Below, piece after piece: positions 1 through 8,414 of a DNA stretch of 64,000 nt (within the stretch, counting starts at the first letter, position 1; each line of letters opens with the position of its first letter). The position numbers and the translations under genes were made by a program. Below the pieces are notes generated by a model. It was not told where the DNA came from and did no database searches. It was given only the letters and a program-made list of their open reading frames with translations. The stretch comes from Thioclava nitratireducens (GTDB lineage Bacteria > Pseudomonadota > Alphaproteobacteria > Rhodobacterales > Rhodobacteraceae): positions 1,214,501-1,278,500 of the forward strand of contig NZ_CP019437.1 of assembly GCF_001940525.2 (NCBI RefSeq). The letters run 5' to 3'.

Positions 1-179
1 CGGGCCGCGGGGTCGGGAAGGTATCCGAGCGATTCGATGGCGGCGGCGATCTTGTCGCGCACTGCCTGCGAAACGACCTCGGGATTGCGCAGGGTACGCG
101 AAACCGTGGCAACGCTTACACCGACATGATCGGCGACGTCGCGCATCGTAACTGATTTTGTTTCCTTGTTTTTATTCAT
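1..179 (-). CDS. LacI-family transcriptional regulator, N-terminal part (truncated by window edge)
   Basis: The reading frame starts at ATG 177-179 on the minus strand behind a good ribosome site (GGGAGG, 5 bases away) and runs out of the window after about 59 codons. The visible part is a textbook LacI DNA-binding domain: a helix-turn-helix beginning MRDVADHVGVSVATVSR around residues 12-28, followed by the hinge-like stretch ending IESLGYLPDP. The sugar-binding domain is outside the window. It is divergent from the gluconokinase gene, and a LacI-type palindrome lies between them. By analogy with GntR of enteric bacteria it is probably the gluconate repressor of the neighbouring genes. The family assignment is firm; the effector is inferred. 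Confidence 0.9.
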   Translation of the reverse strand, partial: MNKNKETKSVTMRDVADHVGVSVATVSRTLRNPEVVSQAVRDKIAAAIESLGYLPDPAA

Positions 180-224
180 TGATCCTCCCTGCGAGCGCGC
201 CCCTGCTCAAAAGTGCGATTGACG

Positions 225-242
225 AATGTAACCGCTTACATT
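225..242. promoter_or_regulatory. LacI/GntR-type operator palindrome
   Basis: The 18-base site AATGTAACCGCTTACATT is palindromic at 16 of 18 positions around a central CG, the classic layout of LacI-family operators. It sits between the divergent regulator (start 179) and gluconokinase (start 287), so one bound dimer could control both directions. Binding is inferred from symmetry and position. Confidence 0.75.
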
Positions 243-286
243 ACCCCTCAGTGCCCAAGAAACACCTGTGAACCCGGTAAGGCAAG

Positions 287-823
287 ATGGCAAACAGCAG
301 CAGCGCGAACGCGACACCGGTCCTAGTGATGGGCGTCTGCGGCACCGGCAAGACGACGGTGGCGCGGCTCGTGGCGCAGGCCGTGGGCGGCGTGTTCCTC
401 GATGCTGACGATTTCCATCCGCCCGAGAATGTCGCGCATATGGCCGCCGGTCTGCCGCTCAACGACGAGATGCGCTGGGACTGGCTGGACCTCGTGGCGA
501 AGGGCGTGATCGAGGCGGGGCGCGACGGCAAGACGGTCGCCTTCGCCTGTTCGGCGCTCAAGCGGTCCTATCGGGATCGCCTGCGCCAGAGTCTCGGCGT
601 GATTCATCTCGCGCATCTCACCGGGCCGCACGACCTGATCGCAGCGCGAATGGCCGCGCGCGAAAATCACTACATGCCGATTGCGCTGCTCGACAGCCAA
701 TTGGCCGATCTGGAATTGCCGGGGCCCGACGAGGCCCCGCAGACCTGCGATATCCGCGAAGCGCCCGAGGCGCTTTGTTCGCAGATATTGAACGCCTGGG
801 GCCTCACGGCCTCGCAAGTTTGA
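287..823 (+). CDS. gntK: Gluconokinase
   Basis: This is a 178-residue kinase that phosphorylates D-gluconate to 6-phosphogluconate in the cytoplasm, feeding the Entner-Doudoroff or pentose phosphate route. The Walker A loop GVCGTGKT is at residues 16-23, followed by the family signatures DADDFHPPENVAHMAAG and SALKRSYRDRLR. Length is normal for GntK/IdnK. It starts 45 bases after the operator palindrome and ends 24 bases before the TRAP binding-protein gene, so it is probably first in a gntK-dctPQM operon under the divergent LacI-type regulator. No 6-phosphogluconate dehydratase or KDPG aldolase gene is in the window. Confidence 0.93.
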   Translation: MANSSSANATPVLVMGVCGTGKTTVARLVAQAVGGVFLDADDFHPPENVAHMAAGLPLNDEMRWDWLDLVAKGVIEAGRDGKTVAFACSALKRSYRDRLRQSLGVIHLAHLTGPHDLIAARMAARENHYMPIALLDSQLADLELPGPDEAPQTCDIREAPEALCSQILNAWGLTASQV

Positions 824-847
824 TTTCGTCTATTAAGGGAGGACACC

Positions 848-1867
848 ATGACGAAACCGATCCGTAAAATCGCCCTCGCGAGCGTCGCCGTTCTGGCGCT
901 GGCCAGCGCTGCGAATGCCGAAACCCACAAGTACAAGTTCCAGAGCTCGGACCCGGCAGGCAATCCGAACTTCGAACTCCAGCAGAACTGGGCGAAGAAC
1001 CTCGCCGAGCGCACCGACAACCAGATCCAGGTCGAGATGATGCCCGTGGGCTCCGTCGTCGAGCATAACGAGACGCTGGACGCGACCGGCGCCGGCATCA
1101 TCGACGGCATCGTGACCGACATCTCCTACTTCGCGGGCAAGGACCCGGCCTTCTCGCTGCTGGGCAACCCGGTCGGCGCATGGTCGAGCACCGATCAGCT
1201 GCTGGACTTCATGAACAATGGCGGTGGCCAGAAGCTCGCGAACGATCTGTTCGAGCCCTATGACGTTCATTACATCGGCTCGACCACCACCGGTCTTGAA
1301 GCGCTCGTGTCGAAAGTGCCGCTCGACGGCGTGGCTGACCTGAAGGGCCTGAAGATGCGCGCGCCGGAAGGTCTCGTGCAGGACGTTTTCGCGGCGGCGG
1401 GTGCTGCTCCGGTGAACCTGCCGGGGTCCGAAGTCTACACCGCGCTCGACAAGGGCGTGATCGACGCGGCTGACTACACCGTGTTCTCGACCAACCAGGC
1501 GCAGGGCCTCAACGACATCGCGCCGAACCCGGTCTATCCGGGCTTCCACTCGATGCCGCTCGTCGGCGTCGCGATGAACAAGAAAGAGTGGGATGCGCTC
1601 TCGCCCGATCTGCAGAAAGCCTTCGAAGAGTCGGTTAAGGAATTCGCGGACAAGGAAGTTAGCGATCTCGCGGCTGCCGACAAGAAGGCCGTGGCCAAGG
1701 CCGAAGCAGGCGGCAAGATCCACGTCCACGACTGGTCGGATGAAGAGCGCGCCAAGTTCCGCCGCATCGCGATCACCCAGTGGGAAAAGGTCGCCAAGAA
1801 GTCGGAGAAGGCGCAGCACGTCTATGACGTCCTGACCGACTATCTGAAGAAGAACAACCTTCTCTGA
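848..1867 (+). CDS. TRAP transporter substrate-binding protein (DctP family), probably for gluconate
   Basis: This is a 339-residue periplasmic binding protein of a tripartite ATP-independent transporter. A strong ribosome site (GGGAGG) precedes the ATG. Residues 1-24 form a Sec signal peptide ending AASAANA, and the mature chain starts ETHKYKF. The body has DctP features including LKGLKMRAPEG and a conserved NPVYPGFHSMPLVGVAMNKKEWD-type segment (each within residues 170-270). It is followed by a hairpin and then by DctQ and DctM, so it supplies their ligand. Gluconate as the ligand is inferred only from the linked gluconokinase and LacI-type operator; many related proteins bind other sugar acids. 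Confidence 0.92.
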   Translation: MTKPIRKIALASVAVLALASAANAETHKYKFQSSDPAGNPNFELQQNWAKNLAERTDNQIQVEMMPVGSVVEHNETLDATGAGIIDGIVTDISYFAGKDPAFSLLGNPVGAWSSTDQLLDFMNNGGGQKLANDLFEPYDVHYIGSTTTGLEALVSKVPLDGVADLKGLKMRAPEGLVQDVFAAAGAAPVNLPGSEVYTALDKGVIDAADYTVFSTNQAQGLNDIAPNPVYPGFHSMPLVGVAMNKKEWDALSPDLQKAFEESVKEFADKEVSDLAAADKKAVAKAEAGGKIHVHDWSDEERAKFRRIAITQWEKVAKKSEKAQHVYDVLTDYLKKNNLL

Positions 1868-1883
1868 TCTGATACACTAACGG

Positions 1884-1914
1884 TGCGGGGCTGCCATTGC
1901 GGCCCCGCATTTTT
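1884..1914 (+). terminator. Hairpin with T-tract between dctP and dctQ (attenuating terminator)
   Basis: Arms TGCGGGGC (1884-1891) and GCCCCGCA (1902-1909) form a perfect 8-bp stem followed by TTTTT. It lies between the binding-protein and permease genes of one apparent operon, so it probably terminates partially and protects the dctP message, giving more binding protein than permease. Confidence 0.7.
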
Positions 1915-1943
1915 CCAGTTTCCTGACAGCAGCGGTTTTTGCA

Positions 1944-2555
1944 ATGTCACAACCCGACAAGACCGGGGTGGATCACCCCGCACATGATCCGCACACGCCG
2001 GAACCGGTGCAGAGCGAGGACGAAGCGGCGACCATCGCCGAAGCGGGCATCCTCGGCCGCGCGATCAACGCCGTGGGGATCGTTTTCGCGATCGGCATCA
2101 TCGCCTCTGCGCTGATCCTGCTAAACGAGGTCGTGCTGCGCTACGGCTTCAACAGCCCGACGATCTGGGCGCATGAGACCACGATCTTCCTCTGCGCGAT
2201 GGCTTTCGTCTATGGCGGGCTCTACTGCGTTGTGCGCAACAGCCATATCCGCGTCGTGCTGATCTACGATCTGGTGACCGGCCGGGCGAAGCGCATCCTC
2301 GACGCGATCATCTCGCTGATCTGTCTCTTCGCGGCGGGCTTCTTCGCCTGGGCCGCCTACGGCATGGTCATCAAGGCGACGATGCGCCCCGGCGGCGGCG
2401 TCCACTTCGAGACCTCCGGCAGCGCCTGGGATCCGCCGTTCCCGGCTTACCTGAAGATTTTCCTCCTCGTGGTGCTCGGCCTGATGGTGGTGCAATTCGT
2501 GATCATGGCGGTGAACTACCTGCGGGCTGCCTTCGCATCGGAGGCGGGTAAATGA
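1944..2555 (+). CDS. TRAP transporter small permease (DctQ family)
   Basis: This 203-residue inner-membrane protein is the small subunit of the TRAP transporter. After a polar N-terminal tail of about 35 residues it shows four hydrophobic helices, with the family-typical segment NEVVLRYGFNSPTIWAHE near residues 54-71. DctQ proteins pair with DctM to form the sodium-driven transport unit that receives substrate from DctP. The last four bases overlap the start of the DctM gene (ATGA), indicating translational coupling. The polar N-terminal extension is a little longer than usual. No strong ribosome site is visible, consistent with lower expression than dctP. Confidence 0.9.
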   Translation: MSQPDKTGVDHPAHDPHTPEPVQSEDEAATIAEAGILGRAINAVGIVFAIGIIASALILLNEVVLRYGFNSPTIWAHETTIFLCAMAFVYGGLYCVVRNSHIRVVLIYDLVTGRAKRILDAIISLICLFAAGFFAWAAYGMVIKATMRPGGGVHFETSGSAWDPPFPAYLKIFLLVVLGLMVVQFVIMAVNYLRAAFASEAGK

Positions 2556-3877
2556 TCGAGCATCTGCTGAGTTTCGACCTCTCCGCTCTGGGGATCGGCT
2601 ACGGGACGGTCCTGCTGTTCGCGCTGCTGATCGGCCTGCTGCTGACCGGCATGCCGCTGGCTTTCGTGACCCTGCTGGTGGCGCTGATCTTCGCGCTCGG
2701 CTGGTTCGGCCCGATGGCGGTGCCGCTGATCACCAGCCGCGTCTATTCCTTCGTATCGAGTTTCGTCTTCGTCTCGGTGCCGATGTTCGTGATGATGGCG
2801 GCGCTTCTGGACCGATCGGGCATCGCGCGCGATCTGTTCGAGGCGATGAAGCTCGTCGGTGGCCGGATGCGCGGCGCGGTGGCGATCCAGACAATCTTCG
2901 TCTCGGTCATTCTCGCGGCGATGTCTGGCATCATCGGCGGCGAGATCGTGTTGCTGGGTCTGCTGGCCCTGCCGCAGATGATCCGCCAGGGCTATGACCG
3001 CAAGCTCGCCATCGGCGTGATCTGTGCGGGCGGCTCGCTGGGCACCATGGTGCCGCCGTCGATCGTGCTGATCATCTACGGTCTCACCGCGAACGTCTCC
3101 ATCGGCGATCTGTTCACCTCTGCCTTCATCCCGGGCTTCATGCTCGCGGCCTTCTACGTGATCTTCGTGATCATCCGGGTGAAGCTGAACCCCGATCTGG
3201 CGCCTGCGCCGGAGCCCGACGACCGTCCGTGGTCGGAAAAGATCAAACTGCTGAAGGGCCTGATCCTGCCGGTCCTGGTTATCGGTTTCGTGCTGGGCTC
3301 GATCTATGGTGGCATCGCCTCCGTGACCGAGGCCTCGGCGCTTGGTGTGGCGGGCGTGATGCTCTCGACCATCATCCGGGGCGAGCTGACGCTCTCGATG
3401 CTCAAAGGGGCCGCGCTGCAGACGCTCGCGACCTGCGGGATGATCGTCTGGATCGGTATCGGTGCTTCGGCTTTGGTCGGCGTGTTCAACCTGATGGGCG
3501 GGATCGACTTCGTCTCGGCGCTGCTGAAGGGCGTGTCGGATACCCCGATCATCGTGATCCTCACGATGATGGCGATCCTGTTCTTCCTCGGCATGTTCCT
3601 CGACTGGGTCGGGATCGCGCTGCTGACGATGCCGATCTTCGTGCCGATCGTGAAAGACCTTGGCTACGACCCGGTCTGGTTCGGCGTCGTGTTCGCGATG
3701 AACATGCAGGTGAGCTTCCTGTCGCCGCCCTTCGGGCCAGCTGCTTTCTACCTGAAGTCGGTCGCGCCGAAGGACATTTCTCTGGGCGAGATCTTCCGCT
3801 CGCTGCTCCCCTTCATCGCGATCCAGATCTTCGCGGTGGGGCTGCTGGTGGCCTTCCCGGCGATCACCGGGCACTGA
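2552..3877 (+). CDS. TRAP transporter large permease (DctM family)
   Basis: This 441-residue, highly hydrophobic protein has about twelve predicted membrane segments and is the transport subunit of the system. DctM signatures are clear: GMPLAFVTLLVALIFAL near the N terminus, GGSLGTMVPPSIVLIIYG around residues 163-180, and a C-terminal SFLSPPFGPAAFYLKSVAP segment. It overlaps the DctQ gene by four bases and is followed by a strong terminator, so it closes the operon. Together with the gluconokinase it makes a plausible uptake-plus-phosphorylation route for gluconate. Confidence 0.93.
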   Translation: MIEHLLSFDLSALGIGYGTVLLFALLIGLLLTGMPLAFVTLLVALIFALGWFGPMAVPLITSRVYSFVSSFVFVSVPMFVMMAALLDRSGIARDLFEAMKLVGGRMRGAVAIQTIFVSVILAAMSGIIGGEIVLLGLLALPQMIRQGYDRKLAIGVICAGGSLGTMVPPSIVLIIYGLTANVSIGDLFTSAFIPGFMLAAFYVIFVIIRVKLNPDLAPAPEPDDRPWSEKIKLLKGLILPVLVIGFVLGSIYGGIASVTEASALGVAGVMLSTIIRGELTLSMLKGAALQTLATCGMIVWIGIGASALVGVFNLMGGIDFVSALLKGVSDTPIIVILTMMAILFFLGMFLDWVGIALLTMPIFVPIVKDLGYDPVWFGVVFAMNMQVSFLSPPFGPAAFYLKSVAPKDISLGEIFRSLLPFIAIQIFAVGLLVAFPAITGH

Positions 3878-3898
3878 GGCCAACCGGATTGAAACGAA

Positions 3899-3926
3899 AA
3901 GAGGCGGGCTTCCGGGCCCGCCTCTT
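3899..3926. terminator. Bidirectional rho-independent terminator
   Basis: Arms GAGGCGGGC (3901-3909) and GCCCGCCTC (3916-3924) form a perfect 9-bp stem with A-rich sequence on the left and T-rich on the right. It separates the convergent DctM gene (ends 3877, plus) and monooxygenase gene (ends 3953, minus) and can serve both. Confidence 0.85.
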
Positions 3927-3952
3927 CGCATGTCTGAGTGTCGCGCCGTGCC

Positions 3953-4957
3953 TCAGGCCGCGGCAGGTTGCTCGCGAAACTCGCTCAGCACCTCGGCGGC
4001 GATCTTGAAGGACTTCTGACGCGCCTCCGCGTCGTGGATCATCCCGGTCACCATCAGTTCGTCGGGCTCGTATTGCGCGATCAGACGCGCCAGATCGTCC
4101 CGTACCTTGTCCTTGGAACCCGTGGCCGAGCAGGACAGCGCGCGCTGCACCTGAACCATCATCTGCGGCGGCACCTCGGACAGATCCTCGGTCGGGCGCG
4201 GCAGCTTGCCCGGCATACCCGAGCGCAGCCGCGCGAAGGCCAGCACCTGAGACGAGCGCAGATATTGCGCCTCCTCATCGGTGTCGGCGGCGAAGACCCC
4301 GGCGGCCATCATCGCGTAAGGCTTGTCGAGATGGACCGAGGGACGGAAGCTCCTGCGATAGATGTCGAGCGCATCGCCCAGCATATCGGGCGCGAAATGC
4401 GACGCGAAGGCGTAGGGCAGGCCGAGATAGGCGGCAAGCTGCGCGCCGTAGAGGCTCGATCCGAGGATCCAGATCGGCACATGCGTGCCTGCGCCCGGAA
4501 TGGCGCGCACCCGGAAATTCTCTGCCTCGTCGCTGAAATAGGCGAGCAGCTCCTGTACGTCTGCGGGGAACGTGTCCTCGGGCGACATGTTGCGGCGCAG
4601 GGCGCGGGCGGTGCCGCCATCGGTGCCGGGTGCGCGGCCCAGCCCGAGGTCGATCCGGTCGGGATAGAGCGTGGCGAGCGTGCCGAACTGCTCGGCGATC
4701 ACCAGCGGTGCGTGGTTGGGCAGCATGATGCCGCCAGCGCCGACGCGCATCCTCTTGGTCACCGAGGCGACATGGCCGATCAGCACCGAGGTCGCGGCGC
4801 TGGCGATGCCGGGCATGTTGTGATGCTCGGCCAGCCAGAAGCGGTGATAGCCCGCGTCTTCGGCCATCCGGGCCAGGTCGGCTGTTCCCGCCAGCGCATC
4901 GGCTGCGGTCTTGCCTTCGGGCACGGGCGACAGATCGAGAAGTGAGAATTGCTGCAT
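3953..4957 (-). CDS. LLM-class flavin-dependent oxidoreductase (luciferase-like, MsnO8-type)
   Basis: This 334-residue enzyme is of the bacterial luciferase-like TIM-barrel family, which uses reduced FMN and oxygen. Recognisable elements are LDLSPVPEG at the N terminus, [22 protein letters not shown] (residues 40-60), the [16 protein letters not shown] strand-loop, [14 protein letters not shown] near residue 100 and [16 protein letters not shown] near 165. This pattern matches the MsnO8 branch often annotated only by class. The substrate cannot be predicted. It stands alone between convergent and divergent neighbours, and its ATG is preceded by an AC-GGAGG-type ribosome site (GGAGGTTCCCC). 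Confidence 0.9.
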   Translation of the reverse strand: MQQFSLLDLSPVPEGKTAADALAGTADLARMAEDAGYHRFWLAEHHNMPGIASAATSVLIGHVASVTKRMRVGAGGIMLPNHAPLVIAEQFGTLATLYPDRIDLGLGRAPGTDGGTARALRRNMSPEDTFPADVQELLAYFSDEAENFRVRAIPGAGTHVPIWILGSSLYGAQLAAYLGLPYAFASHFAPDMLGDALDIYRRSFRPSVHLDKPYAMMAAGVFAADTDEEAQYLRSSQVLAFARLRSGMPGKLPRPTEDLSEVPPQMMVQVQRALSCSATGSKDKVRDDLARLIAQYEPDELMVTGMIHDAEARQKSFKIAAEVLSEFREQPAAA

Positions 4958-5068
4958 GGGGAACCTCCGTCGGGGCAGAGCTAGCGCGCCGCGCAGGGCT
5001 GTCCAACGCCGCGCGCGCCTGTTGATCTCCTACCTATGACCCCGCGTTCCGCTTTGCGAGGGGGCGGC

Positions 5069-5091
5069 GGGTCTGCATAGTGCGCAGACCC
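5069..5091. repeat. Inverted repeat upstream of the crotonase gene
   Basis: GGGTCTGC (5069-5076) and GCAGACCC (5084-5091) form a perfect 8-bp inverted repeat with a 7-base spacer. It ends five bases before the AGGAGG ribosome site of the crotonase gene, so it could be an operator or a translational hairpin. It has no T-tract. Confidence 0.4.
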
Positions 5092-5108
5092 AAGCGAGGA
5101 GGATGGAC

Positions 5109-5912
5109 ATGGCCGACCCGGTGCAGATTTCGGTGAGCGCGGAGGGTGTCGCGGAGGTGACCCTCAATCGCCCGGAAAAGAAGAACGCCTGGACCTTGGA
5201 GATGTTCGACGTGCTGGCCGGGGCGGCGCAGAGCCTGTCGCAGCAAAAGGGCCTGCGCGCGGTCATCCTGAGCGGCGCGGGCGGCTGTTTCTCGGCCGGG
5301 CTCGACCTGAGTGTGATGCAAAGCTTCGCGGCCGATCTGGCGGGGGTGAAGGCGCAGATGGCCGAACGCGACGCGCAGGGCGCGAACCGCTTCCAGCGCC
5401 CGGTGACGCGATGGGCAGAGCTGTCCGTGCCGGTGATCGCCGCGATCGAGGGCGTGGCCTTCGGGGCGGGGATGCAGCTCGCGCTCGGTGCGGATTTCCG
5501 GATCGCGGCGCCGGATGCGCGGCTGTCGATCATGGAGGCGAAATGGGGGCTGATCCCCGATATGGGCATCTCGCAGAGCCTGCCGAAACTGACCCGCGCG
5601 GATATCGCGAAAGAGCTGATGATGACGGGCCGGGTGCTGGAGGCCGGTGAGGCGCAGAAGCTCGGTTTGATCACGCGCGTGGTCGAGAGCCCGCTGGAGG
5701 CGGCGCGCGACATGGCCGCCGAATTCACCCTGCGCTCCCCCGAGGCGCTGGCGGCAAGCAAGGCGCTGGTGGAGCAGGCATGGACGATGCCGCCCGGCGA
5801 CGGGTTGGCGCTGGAGGCCGAGTTGCAGGCCGAGATCATCGGCGGTCCCGCGCAGATGGAAATGGTGATGGCGAACCTGCAAAAGCGCGCGCCAAATTTC
5901 TCTCAAGGATAG
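5109..5912 (+). CDS. Crotonase-superfamily protein (enoyl-CoA hydratase/isomerase family)
   Basis: This is a CoA-thioester enzyme of the crotonase fold. An ATG at 5103 directly abuts the AGGAGG ribosome site (5097-5102), so the ATG at 5109 (six bases away, MADPVQIS) is the likelier start, giving 267 residues. The oxyanion-hole loops are GCFSAGLDL and GVAFGAG. Numbered from the 5103 start, the first hydratase glutamate is replaced by Gln125, whereas Glu145 (in IMEAKWGLIPDMG) and Asp153 are present. This Glu/Asp pair resembles dienoyl-CoA isomerases more than classical hydratases, so calling it enoyl-CoA hydratase would overstate what is known. A MarR-type regulator follows 59 bases downstream. 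Confidence 0.88.
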   Translation: MADPVQISVSAEGVAEVTLNRPEKKNAWTLEMFDVLAGAAQSLSQQKGLRAVILSGAGGCFSAGLDLSVMQSFAADLAGVKAQMAERDAQGANRFQRPVTRWAELSVPVIAAIEGVAFGAGMQLALGADFRIAAPDARLSIMEAKWGLIPDMGISQSLPKLTRADIAKELMMTGRVLEAGEAQKLGLITRVVESPLEAARDMAAEFTLRSPEALAASKALVEQAWTMPPGDGLALEAELQAEIIGGPAQMEMVMANLQKRAPNFSQG

Positions 5913-5971
5913 AATGTCAGCGAAATGTCTATAAGGTGAGGGCGTAAACGCACGAAAGGAGAGTGCCGCTC

Positions 5972-6481
5972 ATGCCCGCAGGAGAACGCCGCATAGTCTC
6001 ATCCCGCCATCTGGCCGAAGGGCCGGGCTGGGAAGCCTCGGAATTCGAATACGGGATGATCATCGCCTACAACTCCTTCGCGCGATGGATGCAGCGCTGC
6101 ATGGCGGCCTCGGGGATGGAGCTTTCGCCGCTCGAAATCCTCGTGCTGCACAACACCAATCACCGCGACCGCGAAAAGCGGCTCAACGACATCACGTTCC
6201 TGCTCAATATCGAGGACACGCATACGGTCAATTATGCGCTGCGCAAGCTGTTGAAGCTGGGGCTGCTGGATTCCGAGAAGCGCGGCAAGGAAGTGTTCTA
6301 CCGCACCTCGGAAAGCGGGCGCGAGCTGTGCGAACGCTATCGCAAAGTGCGCGAGGAATGCTTGCTCGAGCCGATCCAGAAAGGCGGTATGGCGGGCGAA
6401 GACCTGCGTGAGATCGCCTCGGCCCTGCGTGTGCTCTCGGGCTATTACGATCAGGCGAGCCGCGCGGCCTCTTCGCTCTGA
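5972..6481 (+). CDS. MarR-like winged-helix transcriptional regulator
   Basis: This is a 169-residue DNA-binding protein. A GTG at 5963 lies only one base after the GGAGAG ribosome site, so the ATG at 5972 is preferred. Residues around MELSPLEILVLHNTN and LNDITFLLNIEDTHTVNYALRKLLKLGLL form the helix-turn-helix of a MarR-like winged helix, followed by a beta-wing (SEKRGKEVFYRTSESG) and C-terminal dimerisation helices. It ends 20 bases from the 3' end of the second TRAP operon, with which it converges. A short motif shared between its own upstream region and the TRAP/pxp promoter region suggests it may regulate both, but this is inference. Confidence 0.82.
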   Translation: MPAGERRIVSSRHLAEGPGWEASEFEYGMIIAYNSFARWMQRCMAASGMELSPLEILVLHNTNHRDREKRLNDITFLLNIEDTHTVNYALRKLLKLGLLDSEKRGKEVFYRTSESGRELCERYRKVREECLLEPIQKGGMAGEDLREIASALRVLSGYYDQASRAASSL

Positions 6482-6500
6482 GGTCGCGCGGGTCGTTGGC

Positions 6501-7802
6501 TCAGTTGCCCATCAGCGAGGGCAGGTAGGTCACGATCCCCGGGACCAGCGTAATCAGCAGAACCGCCAGCAACAGCAGCCCGAAGAAAGGCAGCGCCGCG
6601 CGGGCGACCTTGAGGATGTTGTAGCCGGTCAGCCCCTGGATCACGAAGAGGTTGAAGCCCACGGGCGGGGTGATCTGGCTCATCTCGACGACCAGCACGA
6701 GGTAGATGCCGAACCACAGCGGGTCGATCCCGGCGGCTTCCACCATCGGCAGGATGATCGAGGTGGTCAGCACCACGACCGAGATCCCGTCGAGGAAGCA
6801 ACCCAGCAGGATGAAGAACACTGTCAGCACTGCAAGCAGCGCGGTGGGCGACAGCCCGAAGGTGCCGATCCACGCGGCGAGGTTGCGCGGGATGCCGGTG
6901 AAGCCCATCGAAACCGACAGCACCGAGGCGCCGAGCAGGATGAAAGCGATCATCGCGCTGGTGCGGGTGGCCGAGAACAGCGCGTCCTTGAAGTCGCGCC
7001 AGCGGAAGCTGCCCGTCGCGACCGCGAGGATCACCGAAAAGACTACGCCCACGGCCGCCGCATCGGTGGGCGAGGCGACGCCGGTATAGATCGAGCCGAT
7101 CACGCCGCCGATCAGGATCACGATCGGGATCAGGCGGCGCGACGCCCGCAGCTTCTCGCGCAGGTTCAGGGTGATGTCTTCACGCGGGATCGACGCGGGA
7201 TTCATCCACGCCCGGAGCGCGACATAGCCGCCGAACAGGCTGACCAGCATCAGCCCCGGCAGGATGCCCGCGATGAAGAGGCGCGCGATGGATTGCTCGG
7301 TCGCGACGCCGTAGACGATCAGGATCACCGAGGGCGGGATCAGAAAGCCAAGCGTGGCCGAGCCCGCCAGCGTGCCGAGGATCAGGCTCTCGGGATAGCC
7401 GCGGCGGGTGAGTTCGGGCACCGACATCCGCCCGATCGTGGCCGCCGTCGCCGCGGACGACCCCGAAACGGCCGCGAAGATCGCACAGCCCAGCACGTTC
7501 ACATGCAGCAAGCGGCCCGGTGCGCGGCCCAGCCACGGGGCGAGGCCGGAGAACATGTCCTCGGACAGCCGCGAGCGGAGCAGGATCTCCCCCATCAGAA
7601 TGAAAAGCGGCAGCGCGGCGAGCGGCCAGCTATGGCTGTTGCCCCAAAGCGTGGTCGCCATGACGAGCCCGGTCGGCGCGCCGGAGAAGAAGCTGAGCCC
7701 CGCCAGCGCCACGATCAGCAGAGACAGCGCCACCCAGACGCCGCCTGCGAGCAGCACGAGAAGCAGGCCCAGAAGAATTGCGAAGGTCATCGGATCGGAC
7801 AT
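6501..7802 (-). CDS. TRAP transporter large permease (DctM family), second system
   Basis: This 433-residue membrane protein has about twelve hydrophobic segments and is the transport subunit of the second TRAP system. Typical DctM stretches are GSATLGFLIPPSVILIVYG (about residues 166-184), ATIGRMSVPELTRRGY, and the C-terminal EMSQITPPVGFNLFVIQG. It begins three bases after the DctQ stop codon, so it is the last gene of a minus-strand dctPQM operon. It converges on the MarR-like gene with only 19 bases between them and no obvious terminator hairpin in that gap. Confidence 0.92.
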   Translation of the reverse strand: MSDPMTFAILLGLLLVLLAGGVWVALSLLIVALAGLSFFSGAPTGLVMATTLWGNSHSWPLAALPLFILMGEILLRSRLSEDMFSGLAPWLGRAPGRLLHVNVLGCAIFAAVSGSSAATAATIGRMSVPELTRRGYPESLILGTLAGSATLGFLIPPSVILIVYGVATEQSIARLFIAGILPGLMLVSLFGGYVALRAWMNPASIPREDITLNLREKLRASRRLIPIVILIGGVIGSIYTGVASPTDAAAVGVVFSVILAVATGSFRWRDFKDALFSATRTSAMIAFILLGASVLSVSMGFTGIPRNLAAWIGTFGLSPTALLAVLTVFFILLGCFLDGISVVVLTTSIILPMVEAAGIDPLWFGIYLVLVVEMSQITPPVGFNLFVIQGLTGYNILKVARAALPFFGLLLLAVLLITLVPGIVTYLPSLMGN

Positions 7803-7805
7803 GGT

Positions 7806-8330
7806 TTACTCCGAAACATCATCGACGAGCACCGGGCGCTTGGCGCGGACGCTCTCGATCAGCGTATCGATGAAGGCGAGCGCCAGAAGGCCCAGCCCGA
7901 CGACCATCGCACATTGCGGAATCCAGATCGGGATCGCGACGATGCCGGTGGACATATCGCCGTAATGCAGGCTCTCGAGCATCAGCGAGGTCGCGAACCA
8001 CACAGCGTAGGCGCTGGCCGCGAAGCCAAGCGCGAGCGCTACGAGCTCGGCGACCCATTGGCCACGGGCGGGCAGGCGGGTCAGCACGAGATTGACGCGA
8101 ATATGGCTGCCGTGGCGCAGTGTGTGGGCCAGCGCCATGAAGCTTGCCGTCGCGAGGAAATAGCCCGCGAAATCGGCATAGGAGGGGATCGTGTAGGAGA
8201 GAGCGGGCCCGCCCAGACGGGCGAGCACATTCAGCCCGACCTGTGCCGTGACCAGCAGGCAGATCGCGAGGATCGAGACGGCGGCGATCCCTCCGGACAG
8301 AAGATAGACCTGATCGAGCAGGCGACGCAT
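7806..8330 (-). CDS. TRAP transporter small permease (DctQ family), second system
   Basis: This is the small membrane subunit, 174 residues from the chosen start, with four hydrophobic helices. An upstream in-frame ATG at 8366 has no ribosome site and lies against the T-tract of a terminator hairpin. The ATG at 8330 (MRRLLDQVYLLSGG) has GGAG eight bases away and starts at the usual position for DctQ, so it is preferred. The segment SYTIPSYADFAGYFLATASFMAL matches the family. It sits between DctP and DctM of the same operon. Confidence 0.85.
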   Translation of the reverse strand: MRRLLDQVYLLSGGIAAVSILAICLLVTAQVGLNVLARLGGPALSYTIPSYADFAGYFLATASFMALAHTLRHGSHIRVNLVLTRLPARGQWVAELVALALGFAASAYAVWFATSLMLESLHYGDMSTGIVAIPIWIPQCAMVVGLGLLALAFIDTLIESVRAKRPVLVDDVSE

Positions 8331-8368
8331 GGTGGATACTCCGAGGGCTTGTGTGAGGAAGAGCATCG

Positions 8369-8399
8369 AAAAAGGCCCTCCCGCAGTGGCGGAAGGGCC
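8369..8399 (-). terminator. Terminator hairpin between second dctP and dctQ
   Basis: Arms 8374-8384 and 8389-8399 pair over 11 positions with one mismatch around an AGTG loop, and on the minus strand the stem is followed by TTTTT (8369-8373). It lies just downstream of the binding-protein stop codon and upstream of dctQ. As in the first TRAP operon, it probably lowers permease expression relative to the binding protein. Confidence 0.75.
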
Positions 8400-8414
8400 C
8401 CGGATCGAGCGGGC

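Noticed and set aside
2516..3931. 471-codon minus-strand frame
   Set aside because: It mirrors the DctM gene; the translation is a His/Arg/Asp/Gln-rich shadow without motifs.
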